The translations under genes were made by a program, and so were the position numbers. From assembly GCF_029968035.1 (NCBI RefSeq), contig NZ_JASCIQ010000022.1, forward strand, positions 1 through 64,000: 64,000 nucleotides of DNA, written 5' to 3'. This stretch comes from Streptomyces cavernicola. GTDB taxonomy: Bacteria > Actinomycetota > Actinomycetes > Streptomycetales > Streptomycetaceae. The notes below the pieces were generated by a model. The model was not told the DNA's origin, did not search any database, and saw only the letters and a program-made list of their open reading frames with translations. This document shows, piece by piece, positions 42,555 to 50,785 of this stretch. The first letter of the stretch is position 1. Each line of letters opens with the position of its first letter.

Positions 42555-43139
42555 TCACTCCAACAACAGCAACGCCTGCTCCGCCGCATCCCGCACCCGC
42601 GCCGGATCCTGCGACGCCTTGCCGACCACCCGCAGCCCCTGCAGCAGCACGAGCAGCATCCGCGCGAGCGCCAACGGGTCACGCCCCTCCGGCAGTTCGC
42701 CCTGCGCCTGGGCGCGGACGAGCGCGGCGTGCAGCGGGGTCTCGACCCGGTCCCAGCTGACCTCGACGCGTCGCGCGGCGGCCGGGTCGTGCGGGGCCAG
42801 CTCGGCGGCGGTGTTGGTCACCAGGCAGCCGGCGAGCCGGAGTTGATCGTCGGCAGCCTCGGCGGCGAAGCGGCGTACGAGCGCACGCACGGCGGGCAGC
42901 ACCGGCCCCGGCTGCGACAAATCGGCGAGCAGCCGGGGGTCCCGGGACTGCGCGTACCGGTCCATCGCCTTCAGGTACAGCTCGCGCTTACTGCCGAAGG
43001 TCGCATAGAGGCTGGCCCGGCCGATCCCGAGCTGCGCGACGAGATCGGCCATCGAGGTCGCCTCGTACCCTCGCCGCCAGAACAACTCCAGGGCGGCGTC
43101 GAGCGCCGCATCGGGATCGAACTCCTTGGTGCGTGCCAT
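42555..43139 (-). CDS. TetR/AcrR-family regulator
   Basis: This encodes 194 residues. Helix-turn-helix at about 8-52: FDPDAALDAALELFWRRGYE, ATSMADLVAQLGIGRASLYA, TFGSKRELYLKAMDRYAQSR. The C-terminal ligand domain is all helical (DQLRLAGCLVTNTAAELAPH, ARMLLVLLQGLRVVGKASQD). It probably represses the downstream SDR and itself through the paired 16-base sites. The inducer is unknown. Confidence 0.92.
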   Translation of the reverse strand: MARTKEFDPDAALDAALELFWRRGYEATSMADLVAQLGIGRASLYATFGSKRELYLKAMDRYAQSRDPRLLADLSQPGPVLPAVRALVRRFAAEAADDQLRLAGCLVTNTAAELAPHDPAAARRVEVSWDRVETPLHAALVRAQAQGELPEGRDPLALARMLLVLLQGLRVVGKASQDPARVRDAAEQALLLLE

Positions 43140-43159
43140 GCGGTGACCCTAGCCATTAC

Positions 43160-43175
43160 TGGAACGACTGGTCAA
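43160..43175. promoter_or_regulatory. TetR operator candidate before the tetR gene
   Basis: TGGAACGACTGGTCAA lies 21 bases upstream of the tetR start; it is the partner of the site at 42492. Confidence 0.5.
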
Positions 43176-43209
43176 TAAAAGGTCAGAGGTGCTCGCTCGT
43201 GGGCTGTGC

Positions 43210-44565
43210 TCAGTACCCGTCCTCGTTCAGCTCCGTCACCCCGGCCAGCAGGCAGCGCCATATCTCGAACTCCGGGGAGTGCAGCTCCAGAAATTCCAGA
43301 CCGGGCGCGATGCAGATGTCGCCGGAGCTGCCGCTCTCGTCCGGGTACGGATGCCAGGCCCTGCTCATCTCCAAGTAGGCCGCCTCCAGGCAGCGGACGA
43401 AGTGGTCCAGGTCGTCGGCGAGGCGGACGAGGACGTCGTGCGGTGCGCCCAGGTCGTCGGCGGAGGCGGCGATGTGCACGGAGCCGTCGCGGCGGTGGAC
43501 GTATATCCGGCCGAACTCGCTCGTGGCGAGCGCGAGGAGGTCGGCGGGCTCGACGCCGTCCGGTATCTCCACGTCCGGCAGCTCGTCTTCGGCGGGCGGG
43601 GCCATCTCGTCGGGCGGCAGCAGGTCGACCGAGGCGAAGCCGCACTGCCAGGAGACCGGGAATCCGATGCCGGTCAAGTGGGCGCGACTGCCCGGGTGTT
43701 CGAGGGCGGCGGGCAGCTTGTCCTCGGGGATCAACGCCACCTCCACGGACGGCCCGAAGGAGTCCACCAGCCGCTCTGTGGTCAGCGGCTGCTCGTCGAC
43801 GTCCGGCAGCGAGCGCGCCCACACGAAGGCGCAGCCCGGCGAGCCGGCCTCGGCCGAGTCGTGGTCCATGCGGCCGCGCGGCCAGGCGGCGAGCACCGCG
43901 GGGTCGGTGTCGAGCAGAGCGATCCCGTGCGGGTCGTCCACCAAGTACCGGACGCGCCCGTCCGGGCCGGGCAGCGGGTGGGCGTACCCGAAGCTGTCCG
44001 GGGCGGACAGCTCGTACGTCCGCAGATACGCGTCCTCGTCCGCCCGCACCCGGGGGATCTCCACGGGCTGCGGGCCCTCCGGATCCGGCGCGGGCCGTCT
44101 TCTGCCGGTCTCCAGGTCAAGCCAGGTGTCCTCGAACCTGCCCGACGCGTGCAGGAGTTGGCGCCCCTCTTGCTCGTACCGCTTCACCGAGGCATAGCTC
44201 AGATTCGGGTGCGCCAGGCGCGCGCCGACCGGCCGCCACCAGGTCCACAGCGCGCGCCACGGCATGGCGGGCTCGGCGGCGGCGAGCTGCTCCGCGTACT
44301 CCTCGTGGCCGAGGACCTTCGCGGCGAAGTGCAGCCAGGCCGCGAACTCGGCCCGCGGCACCTCCGCCCCGCCGAACATCGCCTCCGCCTGCTGGAAGAC
44401 CTCAAGGCCGACCCCGGCGGGCGTCCCCGTCTCCGCCTGCAGGGCACGCAACCCGCCCCGCGCGTCCGCCTGGTCGATCCCCCATCGCACCATGTCCCGC
44501 TCGTCATCGAGCAACTGGCCCGCGTCCGCCAGCACTTCACGATCTCCGGCCGTCAACTCACTCAT
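43210..44565 (-). CDS. SUKH-4-like family protein
   Basis: This encodes 451 residues from ATG 44565 (MSELTAGDREVLADAGQLLD). The N-terminal 110 residues are helical and Trp-rich (AEPAMPWRALWTWWRPVGAR). The rest is a mixed domain ending FGRIYVHRRDGSVHIAASAD and DHFVRCLEAAYLEMSRAW; the 'GxIYxxxxDGxVxxxxxS ... F...L..Y' pattern resembles SUKH-4 immunity proteins. SUKH proteins neutralise nuclease toxins of polymorphic systems, but no toxin gene is adjacent, so this may be an orphan immunity or a domesticated regulator. The N-terminal half is not recognised. The family call is tentative. Confidence 0.5.
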   Translation of the reverse strand: MSELTAGDREVLADAGQLLDDERDMVRWGIDQADARGGLRALQAETGTPAGVGLEVFQQAEAMFGGAEVPRAEFAAWLHFAAKVLGHEEYAEQLAAAEPAMPWRALWTWWRPVGARLAHPNLSYASVKRYEQEGRQLLHASGRFEDTWLDLETGRRRPAPDPEGPQPVEIPRVRADEDAYLRTYELSAPDSFGYAHPLPGPDGRVRYLVDDPHGIALLDTDPAVLAAWPRGRMDHDSAEAGSPGCAFVWARSLPDVDEQPLTTERLVDSFGPSVEVALIPEDKLPAALEHPGSRAHLTGIGFPVSWQCGFASVDLLPPDEMAPPAEDELPDVEIPDGVEPADLLALATSEFGRIYVHRRDGSVHIAASADDLGAPHDVLVRLADDLDHFVRCLEAAYLEMSRAWHPYPDESGSSGDICIAPGLEFLELHSPEFEIWRCLLAGVTELNEDGY

Positions 44566-44667
44566 ACGGCCATACTGACACCGAGCACTGACAACGCCGC
44601 CGGGCGCCAAATCCCCCGCACCCAGAGCGGATTCACTAATTCCACTCCCCCGCCGCCGAGGTGACCG

Positions 44668-44979
44668 ATGCAGCAGAGACGGACCCCCGCGTCCGCGCTG
44701 AGCGCCCTGGTCCTGACCTTGCTCCACCTCGCCGCCGCGGCCTGCCTGGCGCTCGCCTACGGCATGACTCCCGACGGCCCGCACGACCGTGAGGCCTTGG
44801 ACGGAGCCGGAGTCGGGGCCCTGTTCGCCGTCGGCATCACGGTCCCGGCCCTCGCGCTCACGGTCCTGCCGGTGGCGATGCACTGGCTGACCCGACGTTG
44901 GTTCGCACCCCCGGCACTCCTGCTGCTCCTCGCCGCAGCCCGGTACGCGTACCTCGTCACCGCCTACGACCCCTGGTGA
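44668..44979 (+). CDS. Small membrane protein, function unknown
   Basis: This encodes 103 residues from ATG 44668 (GAGGTG upstream) with three hydrophobic segments: LSALVLTLLHLAAAACLALA, ALFAVGITVPALALTVLPVA and PPALLLLLAAARYAYLVTA. No motif beyond this. Short proteins of this shape are common in Streptomyces. Confidence 0.6.
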   Translation: MQQRRTPASALSALVLTLLHLAAAACLALAYGMTPDGPHDREALDGAGVGALFAVGITVPALALTVLPVAMHWLTRRWFAPPALLLLLAAARYAYLVTAYDPW

Positions 44980-45069
44980 AGCAGCCCGTCGATCGAACGC
45001 CGGCACCCCCGACCACGCTGCGCGGCACGGAGCACAAGAGGCACGAACCCCGGCCACCGTGAGGCACGC

Positions 45070-45516
45070 CTACGCCGCCGAGCGCAGCTCCACCGCCGCC
45101 AGCGGCACGAAGCCGAGCCGCCCGCCGGAGGTGTCCTCGCCGGCGAGCCTGCGCAGCAGCGCGAGCGCGATCCGCTCGCCCTGCGCCTTGGCGCGGTCCG
45201 CGTTCGGCCCGGCGTGCAAGCCGTCCACCGTGGCGTGCCACAGCTGCACCCAGCGCCCGAAGTGCTCGGCGGTGAGCGGCTCCACGGCGTGCAGGGCGGC
45301 ATGCGGGGCAAAGGCGTCGCCGCCGTACTCGGCCGTGCGGAACAGGGCCCGCTCCCAGAAGTCGGCTATGCGCGGCAGGTGGGCCTCCAGGTCCATGCCC
45401 GCGATCCGCGTGAAGAACGGCCCGATCAGCGGGTCCGCGAACGCGGCGGTGTAGAAGCGCCGCAGGAGCAGGTCGAGATCGGCCCGCCCTGCGACGTCCG
45501 GCTTCGTGGGGTTCAT
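45070..45516 (-). CDS. Truncated haemoglobin (group III-like)
   Basis: This encodes 148 residues from ATG 45516. DLDLLLRRFYTAAFADPLIG, PFFTRIAGMDLEAHLPRIAD, FWERALF and HFGRWVQLWHATVDGLHAG match the 2-on-2 globin fold; the proximal His is in 'LWHATVD' or the earlier 'EHFGRW' depending on alignment. Such globins bind oxygen or nitric oxide and may detoxify NO arising from nitrite metabolism (the NirBD genes are 6 kb away; the link is inference). Confidence 0.85.
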   Translation of the reverse strand: MNPTKPDVAGRADLDLLLRRFYTAAFADPLIGPFFTRIAGMDLEAHLPRIADFWERALFRTAEYGGDAFAPHAALHAVEPLTAEHFGRWVQLWHATVDGLHAGPNADRAKAQGERIALALLRRLAGEDTSGGRLGFVPLAAVELRSAA

Positions 45517-45604
45517 GCCATCCAGGATGCCCGGAACAGGACCGGATCGACCAGGGGCACTAGGTCCCGCGCAGGCCCGCCCGCGCGCGAGTAGCGTCGG
45601 CACC

Positions 45605-46168
45605 ATGAGCGATACGGGAAAGAAGATCACCGAGAAGCTCTCCGCCGCCGCCCTCGCCGAGTCCACCGGGAAGGACTGGCTCGGCTGGTTCGCCGTGCTC
45701 GACCACTGGGGCGCCGGGGAGCGGGGGCACACCGAGATCGCCCGGCACCTGCGCGAGGAGCACGGCGTCAACGGCTGGCACGCGCAGTCGATCACCGTCG
45801 GGTACGAGCAGGAGCGCGGCCTGCGCGAGGTCGGCCAGTCCAGCACGGGCGCCTGGGAGACGAGCGGCAGCAGGACGATCGACGTGCCCGCCGAGCGGAT
45901 CACCGAGGCGTTCGTCGACGAGTCCGTGCGCCACCGCTGGCTCCCCGACGCGGACCTCACGATCCGCACGCACCGGCCGGGCAAGTCACTCACGGCGGAC
46001 TGGGACGACGGGTCGAGCCGCATCTCCCTCTACCTGACGGCCAAGGGCCCGGCGAAGACGACCGTCGGCCTCGGGCACCACAAGCTGGACGACGCGGACG
46101 CGGTCGCGGCGTACAAGGAGTTCTGGCGCGAGCGGCTGGCGGCCCTCAAGACGCTGCTCGAATCCTGA
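45605..46168 (+). CDS. DUF4287/SRPBCC-like protein
   Basis: This encodes 187 residues. The N-terminal part (KKITEKLSAAALAESTGKDW, HTEIARHLREEHGVNGWHAQ, SITVGYEQERGLREVGQ) is the DUF4287 pattern. The C-terminal half (SRTIDVPAERITEAFVDESV, LTADWDDGSSRISLYLTAKG, AYKEFWRERLAALKTLLE) looks like an SRPBCC/AHSA1 fold. No enzyme residues are assignable; function is unknown. It is divergent from the globin gene. Confidence 0.75.
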   Translation: MSDTGKKITEKLSAAALAESTGKDWLGWFAVLDHWGAGERGHTEIARHLREEHGVNGWHAQSITVGYEQERGLREVGQSSTGAWETSGSRTIDVPAERITEAFVDESVRHRWLPDADLTIRTHRPGKSLTADWDDGSSRISLYLTAKGPAKTTVGLGHHKLDDADAVAAYKEFWRERLAALKTLLES

Positions 46169-46240
46169 CCAGCGCCTGCCGGCCGACGCCGCCGGGCGCC
46201 TGGCCGGGGCCTGCCGGCCGGCGGTCGCCGGGGCCGGGTG

Positions 46241-46819
46241 TCAGACCACGGCGAGCCGGTTCACCAGCAGCTCCAGCCTGCGCTCGGCCTCCGTCGGCGG
46301 CAGCCGTCCCGCTCTGGTCAGCGTCGCCATACCGTGCAGGGCCGCCCAGAAAACCTCGGTGAACAGCCCCGGGTCGACGCCCTCCCCCGCGACCTCGCTG
46401 AGGGTCTCGAGGAGTGCGGCGAAACCGTCCTTCAGGGGCTCCGGGGTGTCCTCGTGCGCGAACGCCAGGCCGCCGTCGAGCTGGAACATGGCGTCGTAGA
46501 CCGCCGGGTGGCGCTCGGCGAAGTCGAGGTAGGCGTGGGCGAGCGTGGCGACCCGGGCGCTCGGGCCGTCCGCGTCGGCGGTCGCGGCCCGCAGCGCCCT
46601 GGCCAGCGCGGTGGCGCCTTCGAGGGCGACGGCGCCGATGATCTCGCGCTTGCCGCGGAAGTGGCTGTAGAGGACGGGCTGGCTGTACTCGATGCGCTCG
46701 GCGAGCCGACGGGTGGTGACCGCGTCCCAGCCCTGCTGCTCGGCGAGTTCGCGGGCCGTCTCCACGATGAGGCGCTCGCGCCCCGCCCGTTCGCGCTCCT
46801 TGCGTTCCTGTACCGACAT
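46241..46819 (-). CDS. TetR/AcrR-family regulator
   Basis: This encodes 192 residues. Helix-turn-helix at about 15-58: GRERLIVETARELAEQQGWD, AVTTRRLAERIEYSQPVLYS, HFRGKREIIGAVALEGATAL. The C-terminal domain (TetR_C-type, VYDAMFQLDGGLAFAHEDTP, FWAALHGMATLTRAGRLPP) binds an unknown ligand. It is divergent from the DUF1772 gene. Three near-identical 13-base motifs fill the shared promoter region, which strongly suggests local control. Confidence 0.92.
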   Translation of the reverse strand: MSVQERKERERAGRERLIVETARELAEQQGWDAVTTRRLAERIEYSQPVLYSHFRGKREIIGAVALEGATALARALRAATADADGPSARVATLAHAYLDFAERHPAVYDAMFQLDGGLAFAHEDTPEPLKDGFAALLETLSEVAGEGVDPGLFTEVFWAALHGMATLTRAGRLPPTEAERRLELLVNRLAVV

Positions 46820-46828
46820 GATTCGACC

Positions 46829-46892
46829 CTAGCACCGCTAGACAACCGAGCGATAGCAGCGCTAGCGTTGCCTCATCGGCTAGCAACGCTAG
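46829..46892. promoter_or_regulatory. Three operator-like 13-mers between tetR and the DUF1772 gene
   Basis: CTAGCACCGCTAG (46829), ATAGCAGCGCTAG (46853) and CTAGCAACGCTAG (46880). They share CTAGCANCGCTAG with at most two changes and start 24 and 27 bases apart. The last two also form a 10-bp inverted repeat (CTAGCGTTGC/GCAACGCTAG). Confidence 0.75.
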
Positions 46893-46908
46893 AAGCGAGG
46901 GAGTCGTC

Positions 46909-47355
46909 ATGCTCGACGTGCTTGAGATCGTCACCACCGTGATCGTCGGCCTGATGGTGGGGGTGGAGTTCGCCGTCCCCTTCTTCATCAACCCGATCCT
47001 CAACGCCCTCCCGGAGGACAGCGCCCAACTCGCTCGCGCCCACGGGGGCAGGATGGGCGGCGCGGTGATGCCGTTCTGGTACCTCACGTCGCTCGCCCTC
47101 GTCGCGGTCTGGGCCATAGCCGTACGGCACGGCGACGGCGCCGGGCTGCTCTTCGCCGCCGGCGCGCTGCTGATCGTCAGCGTGCTCATGTCGGTCCTGG
47201 TGCTCGTCCCGATCAACAACCGGGTCAAGACATGGACGCCCGAGAACCGCCCCGCCGACTGGAAGCAGCAGATGACCCGCTGGGACCGCTGGCACTACGG
47301 CCGCGTCGCCGTCATCGTCGCCGCCTTCACCCTGATAGTCACCGCCCTCGCCTGA
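46909..47355 (+). CDS. DUF1772 membrane protein (anthrone oxygenase-like)
   Basis: This encodes 148 residues with four membrane helices: VLEIVTTVIVGLMVGVEFAV, FWYLTSLALVAVWAIAV, LLFAAGALLIVSVLMSVLVL and YGRVAVIVAAFTLIVTALA. NNRVKTWTPENRPADW between helices 3 and 4 is the DUF1772 hallmark (xxxINxxI...W). Some members act as anthrone oxygenases in polyketide routes; most are uncharacterised. It is controlled by the divergent TetR gene (inference from the operator-like repeats). Confidence 0.8.
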   Translation: MLDVLEIVTTVIVGLMVGVEFAVPFFINPILNALPEDSAQLARAHGGRMGGAVMPFWYLTSLALVAVWAIAVRHGDGAGLLFAAGALLIVSVLMSVLVLVPINNRVKTWTPENRPADWKQQMTRWDRWHYGRVAVIVAAFTLIVTALA

Positions 47356-47531
47356 GCCCGCGCACGAACTCATGCGTGTACGCGCATGAACCCGCGCGCA
47401 GCCCTCGGCTCGCCCGTGGGCTCGTACACAGGCGTGCAATCCCGTTGTTGTAATCGCCCTGCATGGTTGATCGTTGGGCCGAGCGAACGCACCACGGGCC
47501 AGTCCGACCCAGACACCCAGGGGGAACGCAC

Positions 47532-48788
47532 ATGACGATCAGCCGACGGCGCCTGCTGACCGGCTCCACCGCGACCGCGGCCGCAGGCCTGCTCTCCGCG
47601 TGCGGCTCCAACACCGGCCGCGGCGGGAGCGGAAGCAGCGGCGGCCCGGCACTCTCGCACTGGTACCACCAGTACGGCGAACCCGGCACCGAGCAGGCGG
47701 TGCGGCGGTACGCGAAGGCGTACGACAAGGCCGACGTCACCGTGCAGTGGCGGCCCGGCGACTACGACCGGCAGACCGCGGCCGCGCTGCTCACCGAGTC
47801 CGGCCCCGACGTCTTCGAGGCCAACGGGCCCAACCTGGACCAGATCCGCGGCAAGCAGGTCCTGGACCTCACCGAGCTGATCGAGGACGTCAAGGACGAC
47901 TACAACCCGGCCGTCCTCACACCCAAGACCCACGAGGGCCGCGTCTACGGCATCCCGCAGGTCATCGACATGCAGCTGCTCTACTACCGGAAGAGTCTGC
48001 TCGCGGACGCCAAGGTGGACCCGCCTCGCACCCTCGACGAACTGGTCGACGCGGCCGCGAAGTTGACCACCCGCGACGTCAAGGGCCTCTTCCTCGGCAA
48101 CGACGCCGGCGTGGGCGCCCTCGGCGGAACTCCCCTGCAGGCGGCGGGACTTGAGCTGGTCACCGACGACGGCGAGGTCGGCTTCGACGACCCGATCGCC
48201 GCCCGCACCCTCGGCAAGATCCACCAGCTGTACGCCGACAAGTCCCTGCTGCTCGGCGCGCCCTCCGACTGGTCGGACCCGGCCGCGTTCCTGCAGGGCC
48301 TGACCGCCATGCAGTGGTCGGGTCTGTGGGCGCTGCCCGCCGTGCAGAAGGAGCTAGGCGACGACTTCGGCGTGCTGCCGTTCCCGAAGGACGGCGCGGG
48401 CAGCCCGTCCGTCCCGGTCGGGGCGTACGGCGCGGCGGTCAGCGCCAGGGCCCGCGACAAGGACGCGGCCAAGGCGTACGTGAAGTGGCTCTGGGTCCAA
48501 CAGACTGCGTACCAGGAGGACTTCGCGCTCTCGTACGGCTTCCACATCCCGGCCCGGATCTCCCTAGCGAAGAAGGCCGAGAAGCTGAAGAAGGGCGCGG
48601 CGGCCGACGCGGTGCGCTTCGCCACGGAGAGCGGCTTCCCCGCACAGCCGCTGCTGTGGACGCCGCGCAACCAGACCGTGTACCAGGACGGCCTGAGCCG
48701 CATCATCAAGGACGGCGCCGACCCGGACAAGGAGCTGAAGTCGGTGGTGCGGAAGGTGCGGGCCGAGCTCGAACGGGTGGCGAAGTGA
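47532..48788 (+). CDS. Extracellular solute-binding lipoprotein of a sugar ABC importer
   Basis: This encodes 418 residues from ATG 47532 (GGGGAA upstream). Lipoprotein signal MTISRRRLLTGSTATAAAGL, LLSACGS, with the RRR of a possible Tat route and lipobox LSAC. The mature part follows the family-1 binding protein pattern (LSHWYHQYGEPGTEQAVRRY, PDVFEANGPNL, GIPQVIDMQLLYYRKSLLAD, AMQWSGLWALP). It binds an oligosaccharide or sugar outside the membrane. It is coupled to two permeases; no ATPase gene follows, so it probably uses the shared MsiK ATPase of Streptomyces. Confidence 0.92.
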   Translation: MTISRRRLLTGSTATAAAGLLSACGSNTGRGGSGSSGGPALSHWYHQYGEPGTEQAVRRYAKAYDKADVTVQWRPGDYDRQTAAALLTESGPDVFEANGPNLDQIRGKQVLDLTELIEDVKDDYNPAVLTPKTHEGRVYGIPQVIDMQLLYYRKSLLADAKVDPPRTLDELVDAAAKLTTRDVKGLFLGNDAGVGALGGTPLQAAGLELVTDDGEVGFDDPIAARTLGKIHQLYADKSLLLGAPSDWSDPAAFLQGLTAMQWSGLWALPAVQKELGDDFGVLPFPKDGAGSPSVPVGAYGAAVSARARDKDAAKAYVKWLWVQQTAYQEDFALSYGFHIPARISLAKKAEKLKKGAAADAVRFATESGFPAQPLLWTPRNQTVYQDGLSRIIKDGADPDKELKSVVRKVRAELERVAK

Positions 48789-49771
48789 CCGCACGCACCG
48801 AAGCGACGGCACGCACCGCCGCGACCGCACGTTCCAAAGTAGCCGCGCACACAAGGGAGTTACCGGCGCGCCGGCACCGCGCGCTCTGGTTCTGGGTGTT
48901 CGTCGGCCCCTTCGCGCTCGGCCTCGGCGTGTTCACGTACATCCCGCTGCTCTGGAGCGTGTACCTCAGCTTCTTCGACGCGCACAACACCGTCACGCCC
49001 GACCCCGCGCGGGACTTCGTGGGCTTCGGCAACTACGCGGACATGCTGGCGGACGGGGCGTTCACCGACAGCCTGCTCACCTTCGTGGTGTTCTCCCTCT
49101 TCATCGTGCCCACGACCTTCGGCCTCTCGCTCGCGCTCGCGCTGATGGTGAACCGGCTGCGGCGCGCGCAGGCGTTCTTCCGGTCGGTCTTCTTCCTTCC
49201 GGCGGCGTGCAGTTACGTCGTGGCGGCCCTGATCTGGAAGATGTCGATCTTCAACGGCGTCCGCTTCGGCCTCGCCAACACACTCCTCGGCTACGTGGAC
49301 GCCGACTCCGTCGCCTGGCTCTCCACCACGGACCCGCCCTGGTACTGGCTGGCGATCGTCACCGTGCGGCTCTGGCTCCAGGCCGGGTTCTTCATGATCC
49401 TGTTCCTGGCCGGACTGCAGCGCATCAACCCGCAGTTGTACGAGGCAGCCGCGGTGGACGGGGCCAAGCCGGGCTGGCAGGTGTTCCGGCACATCACCTT
49501 CCCGCAGCTGCGCGCCACGTCCGTCGCGGTCGCGCTGCTCCTCGTCATCAACGCCTTCCAGGCCTTCGACGAGTTCTACAACCTGCTCGCCGACTCCCGC
49601 GGCTACCCGCCGTACGCCAGACCGCCGTTGGTCTACCTCTACTACACGGCCCTCGGCCAGGGGCAGAACCTCGGCATGGGCAGCGCGGGAGCGGTGATCC
49701 TCGCCGTGATCATCGCGGTGGTGACGATCGGCCAGGCCCGCTGGTTCGGCCTCGGCAGGAGGGAGGCGTGA
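48785..49771 (+). CDS. Sugar ABC transporter permease 1 (MalF-like)
   Basis: This encodes 328 residues from GTG 48785, overlapping the preceding stop (GTGA). Six membrane helices start near residue 36 (LWFWVFVGPFALGLGVFTYI). The EAA loop that docks the ATPase is YEAAAVDGAKPGWQVFRHIT, followed by FPQLR. The first 30 residues are Ala/Thr/Arg-rich. It forms the channel with permease 2. Confidence 0.95.
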   Translation: MTARTEATARTAATARSKVAAHTRELPARRHRALWFWVFVGPFALGLGVFTYIPLLWSVYLSFFDAHNTVTPDPARDFVGFGNYADMLADGAFTDSLLTFVVFSLFIVPTTFGLSLALALMVNRLRRAQAFFRSVFFLPAACSYVVAALIWKMSIFNGVRFGLANTLLGYVDADSVAWLSTTDPPWYWLAIVTVRLWLQAGFFMILFLAGLQRINPQLYEAAAVDGAKPGWQVFRHITFPQLRATSVAVALLLVINAFQAFDEFYNLLADSRGYPPYARPPLVYLYYTALGQGQNLGMGSAGAVILAVIIAVVTIGQARWFGLGRREA

Positions 49772-50649
49772 TGCACGGGAACCCTCACGGGGTGCGGAAC
49801 CCTCACGGGGTGCGGGCCGACGCCTCGGTGCGGGTGGGCCGCGCCCTGCGCCTGGCGCTGCTCATCGCCCTGGCGGCGCTCTTCCTGATCCCCTTCTACC
49901 TCCTCGTGCGCAACGGCCTCGCCTCCGAGCAGGAGATCACCTCCCCCGACTGGTCGTTCCTCCCGGCCGAGCTGCGCTGGTCCAACGTCACGGAGCTGTT
50001 CTCCGACCCGAGCGTGCCGTTCTCCCGCTCGCTGCTCAACTCCGCGCTGATCGCGGTCGCGACGACCCTCGGCACCCTGCTCCTTGCCTCGCTCGCCGGG
50101 TACGGCCTGGCCCGCATCCCGTACCGGCACGCGAACAAGGTCTTCTACGCCATCCTCGGCACCCTGATGGTCCCGGCGGCCGTGACGTTCGTGCCGAGCT
50201 TCGTGCTCGTGTCGACCCTCGGCTGGGTCTCCACACTCCGCGGCCTGATCGTCCCGACTCTCTTCTCGGCCTTCGCCTGCTTCGTCTTCCGCCAGTACTT
50301 CCTCGGTTTTCCACGGGAGTTGGAGGACGCGGCGCGGGTGGACGGGCTCGGGTACTGGCGTACGTACTGGCGCATCGTCGTGCCCAACACGCGTCCGGTG
50401 TTCGCGGCGGTCGGGACGATCGTGTTCATCGGCGCCTGGAACTCCTTCCTGTGGCCGCTCGTCATCGGGCAGGACCAGGGGGCGTGGACGGTCCAGGTGG
50501 CGCTCTCCTCGTACACGAACGCCCAAGTGGTGCGGCTGCACGAGCTGTTCGTGGCGGCGGCGGTCTCGATCGTGCCGCTGCTCGTGGCGTTCCTGGTGTT
50601 CCAGCGGTGGATCGTGGCGGGGGTGGAGCGCACGGGGATCAGTGAGTGA
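49771..50649 (+). CDS. Sugar ABC transporter permease 2 (MalG-like)
   Basis: This encodes 292 residues from ATG 49771, overlapping the permease 1 stop. Residues 3-15 are a direct repeat (GNPHGVRNPHGVR) from an 18-base tandem duplication (49778-49816). Six helices; the EAA loop is LEDAARVDGLGYWRTYWRIV, followed by VPNTRP. It pairs with permease 1; it is the last gene of the operon. Confidence 0.95.
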   Translation: MHGNPHGVRNPHGVRADASVRVGRALRLALLIALAALFLIPFYLLVRNGLASEQEITSPDWSFLPAELRWSNVTELFSDPSVPFSRSLLNSALIAVATTLGTLLLASLAGYGLARIPYRHANKVFYAILGTLMVPAAVTFVPSFVLVSTLGWVSTLRGLIVPTLFSAFACFVFRQYFLGFPRELEDAARVDGLGYWRTYWRIVVPNTRPVFAAVGTIVFIGAWNSFLWPLVIGQDQGAWTVQVALSSYTNAQVVRLHELFVAAAVSIVPLLVAFLVFQRWIVAGVERTGISE

Positions 50650-50785
50650 GCGTCATGCGCCCGCCCCCTCTCGGCCATGCACCGTCAATTCGGACGGCGC
50701 TGTGGAGGCCTACGTTCCACAAGCGCGCGACCCTGTGGCCGCACCTCGGCGGCACGGGGCGGACTTCACCCACCCGGAGTGAACT

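Noticed and set aside
50764..50774. PHO box before the PhoX-like gene
   Set aside because: Only one half-site-like 11-mer is present; PhoP boxes need at least two direct repeats.
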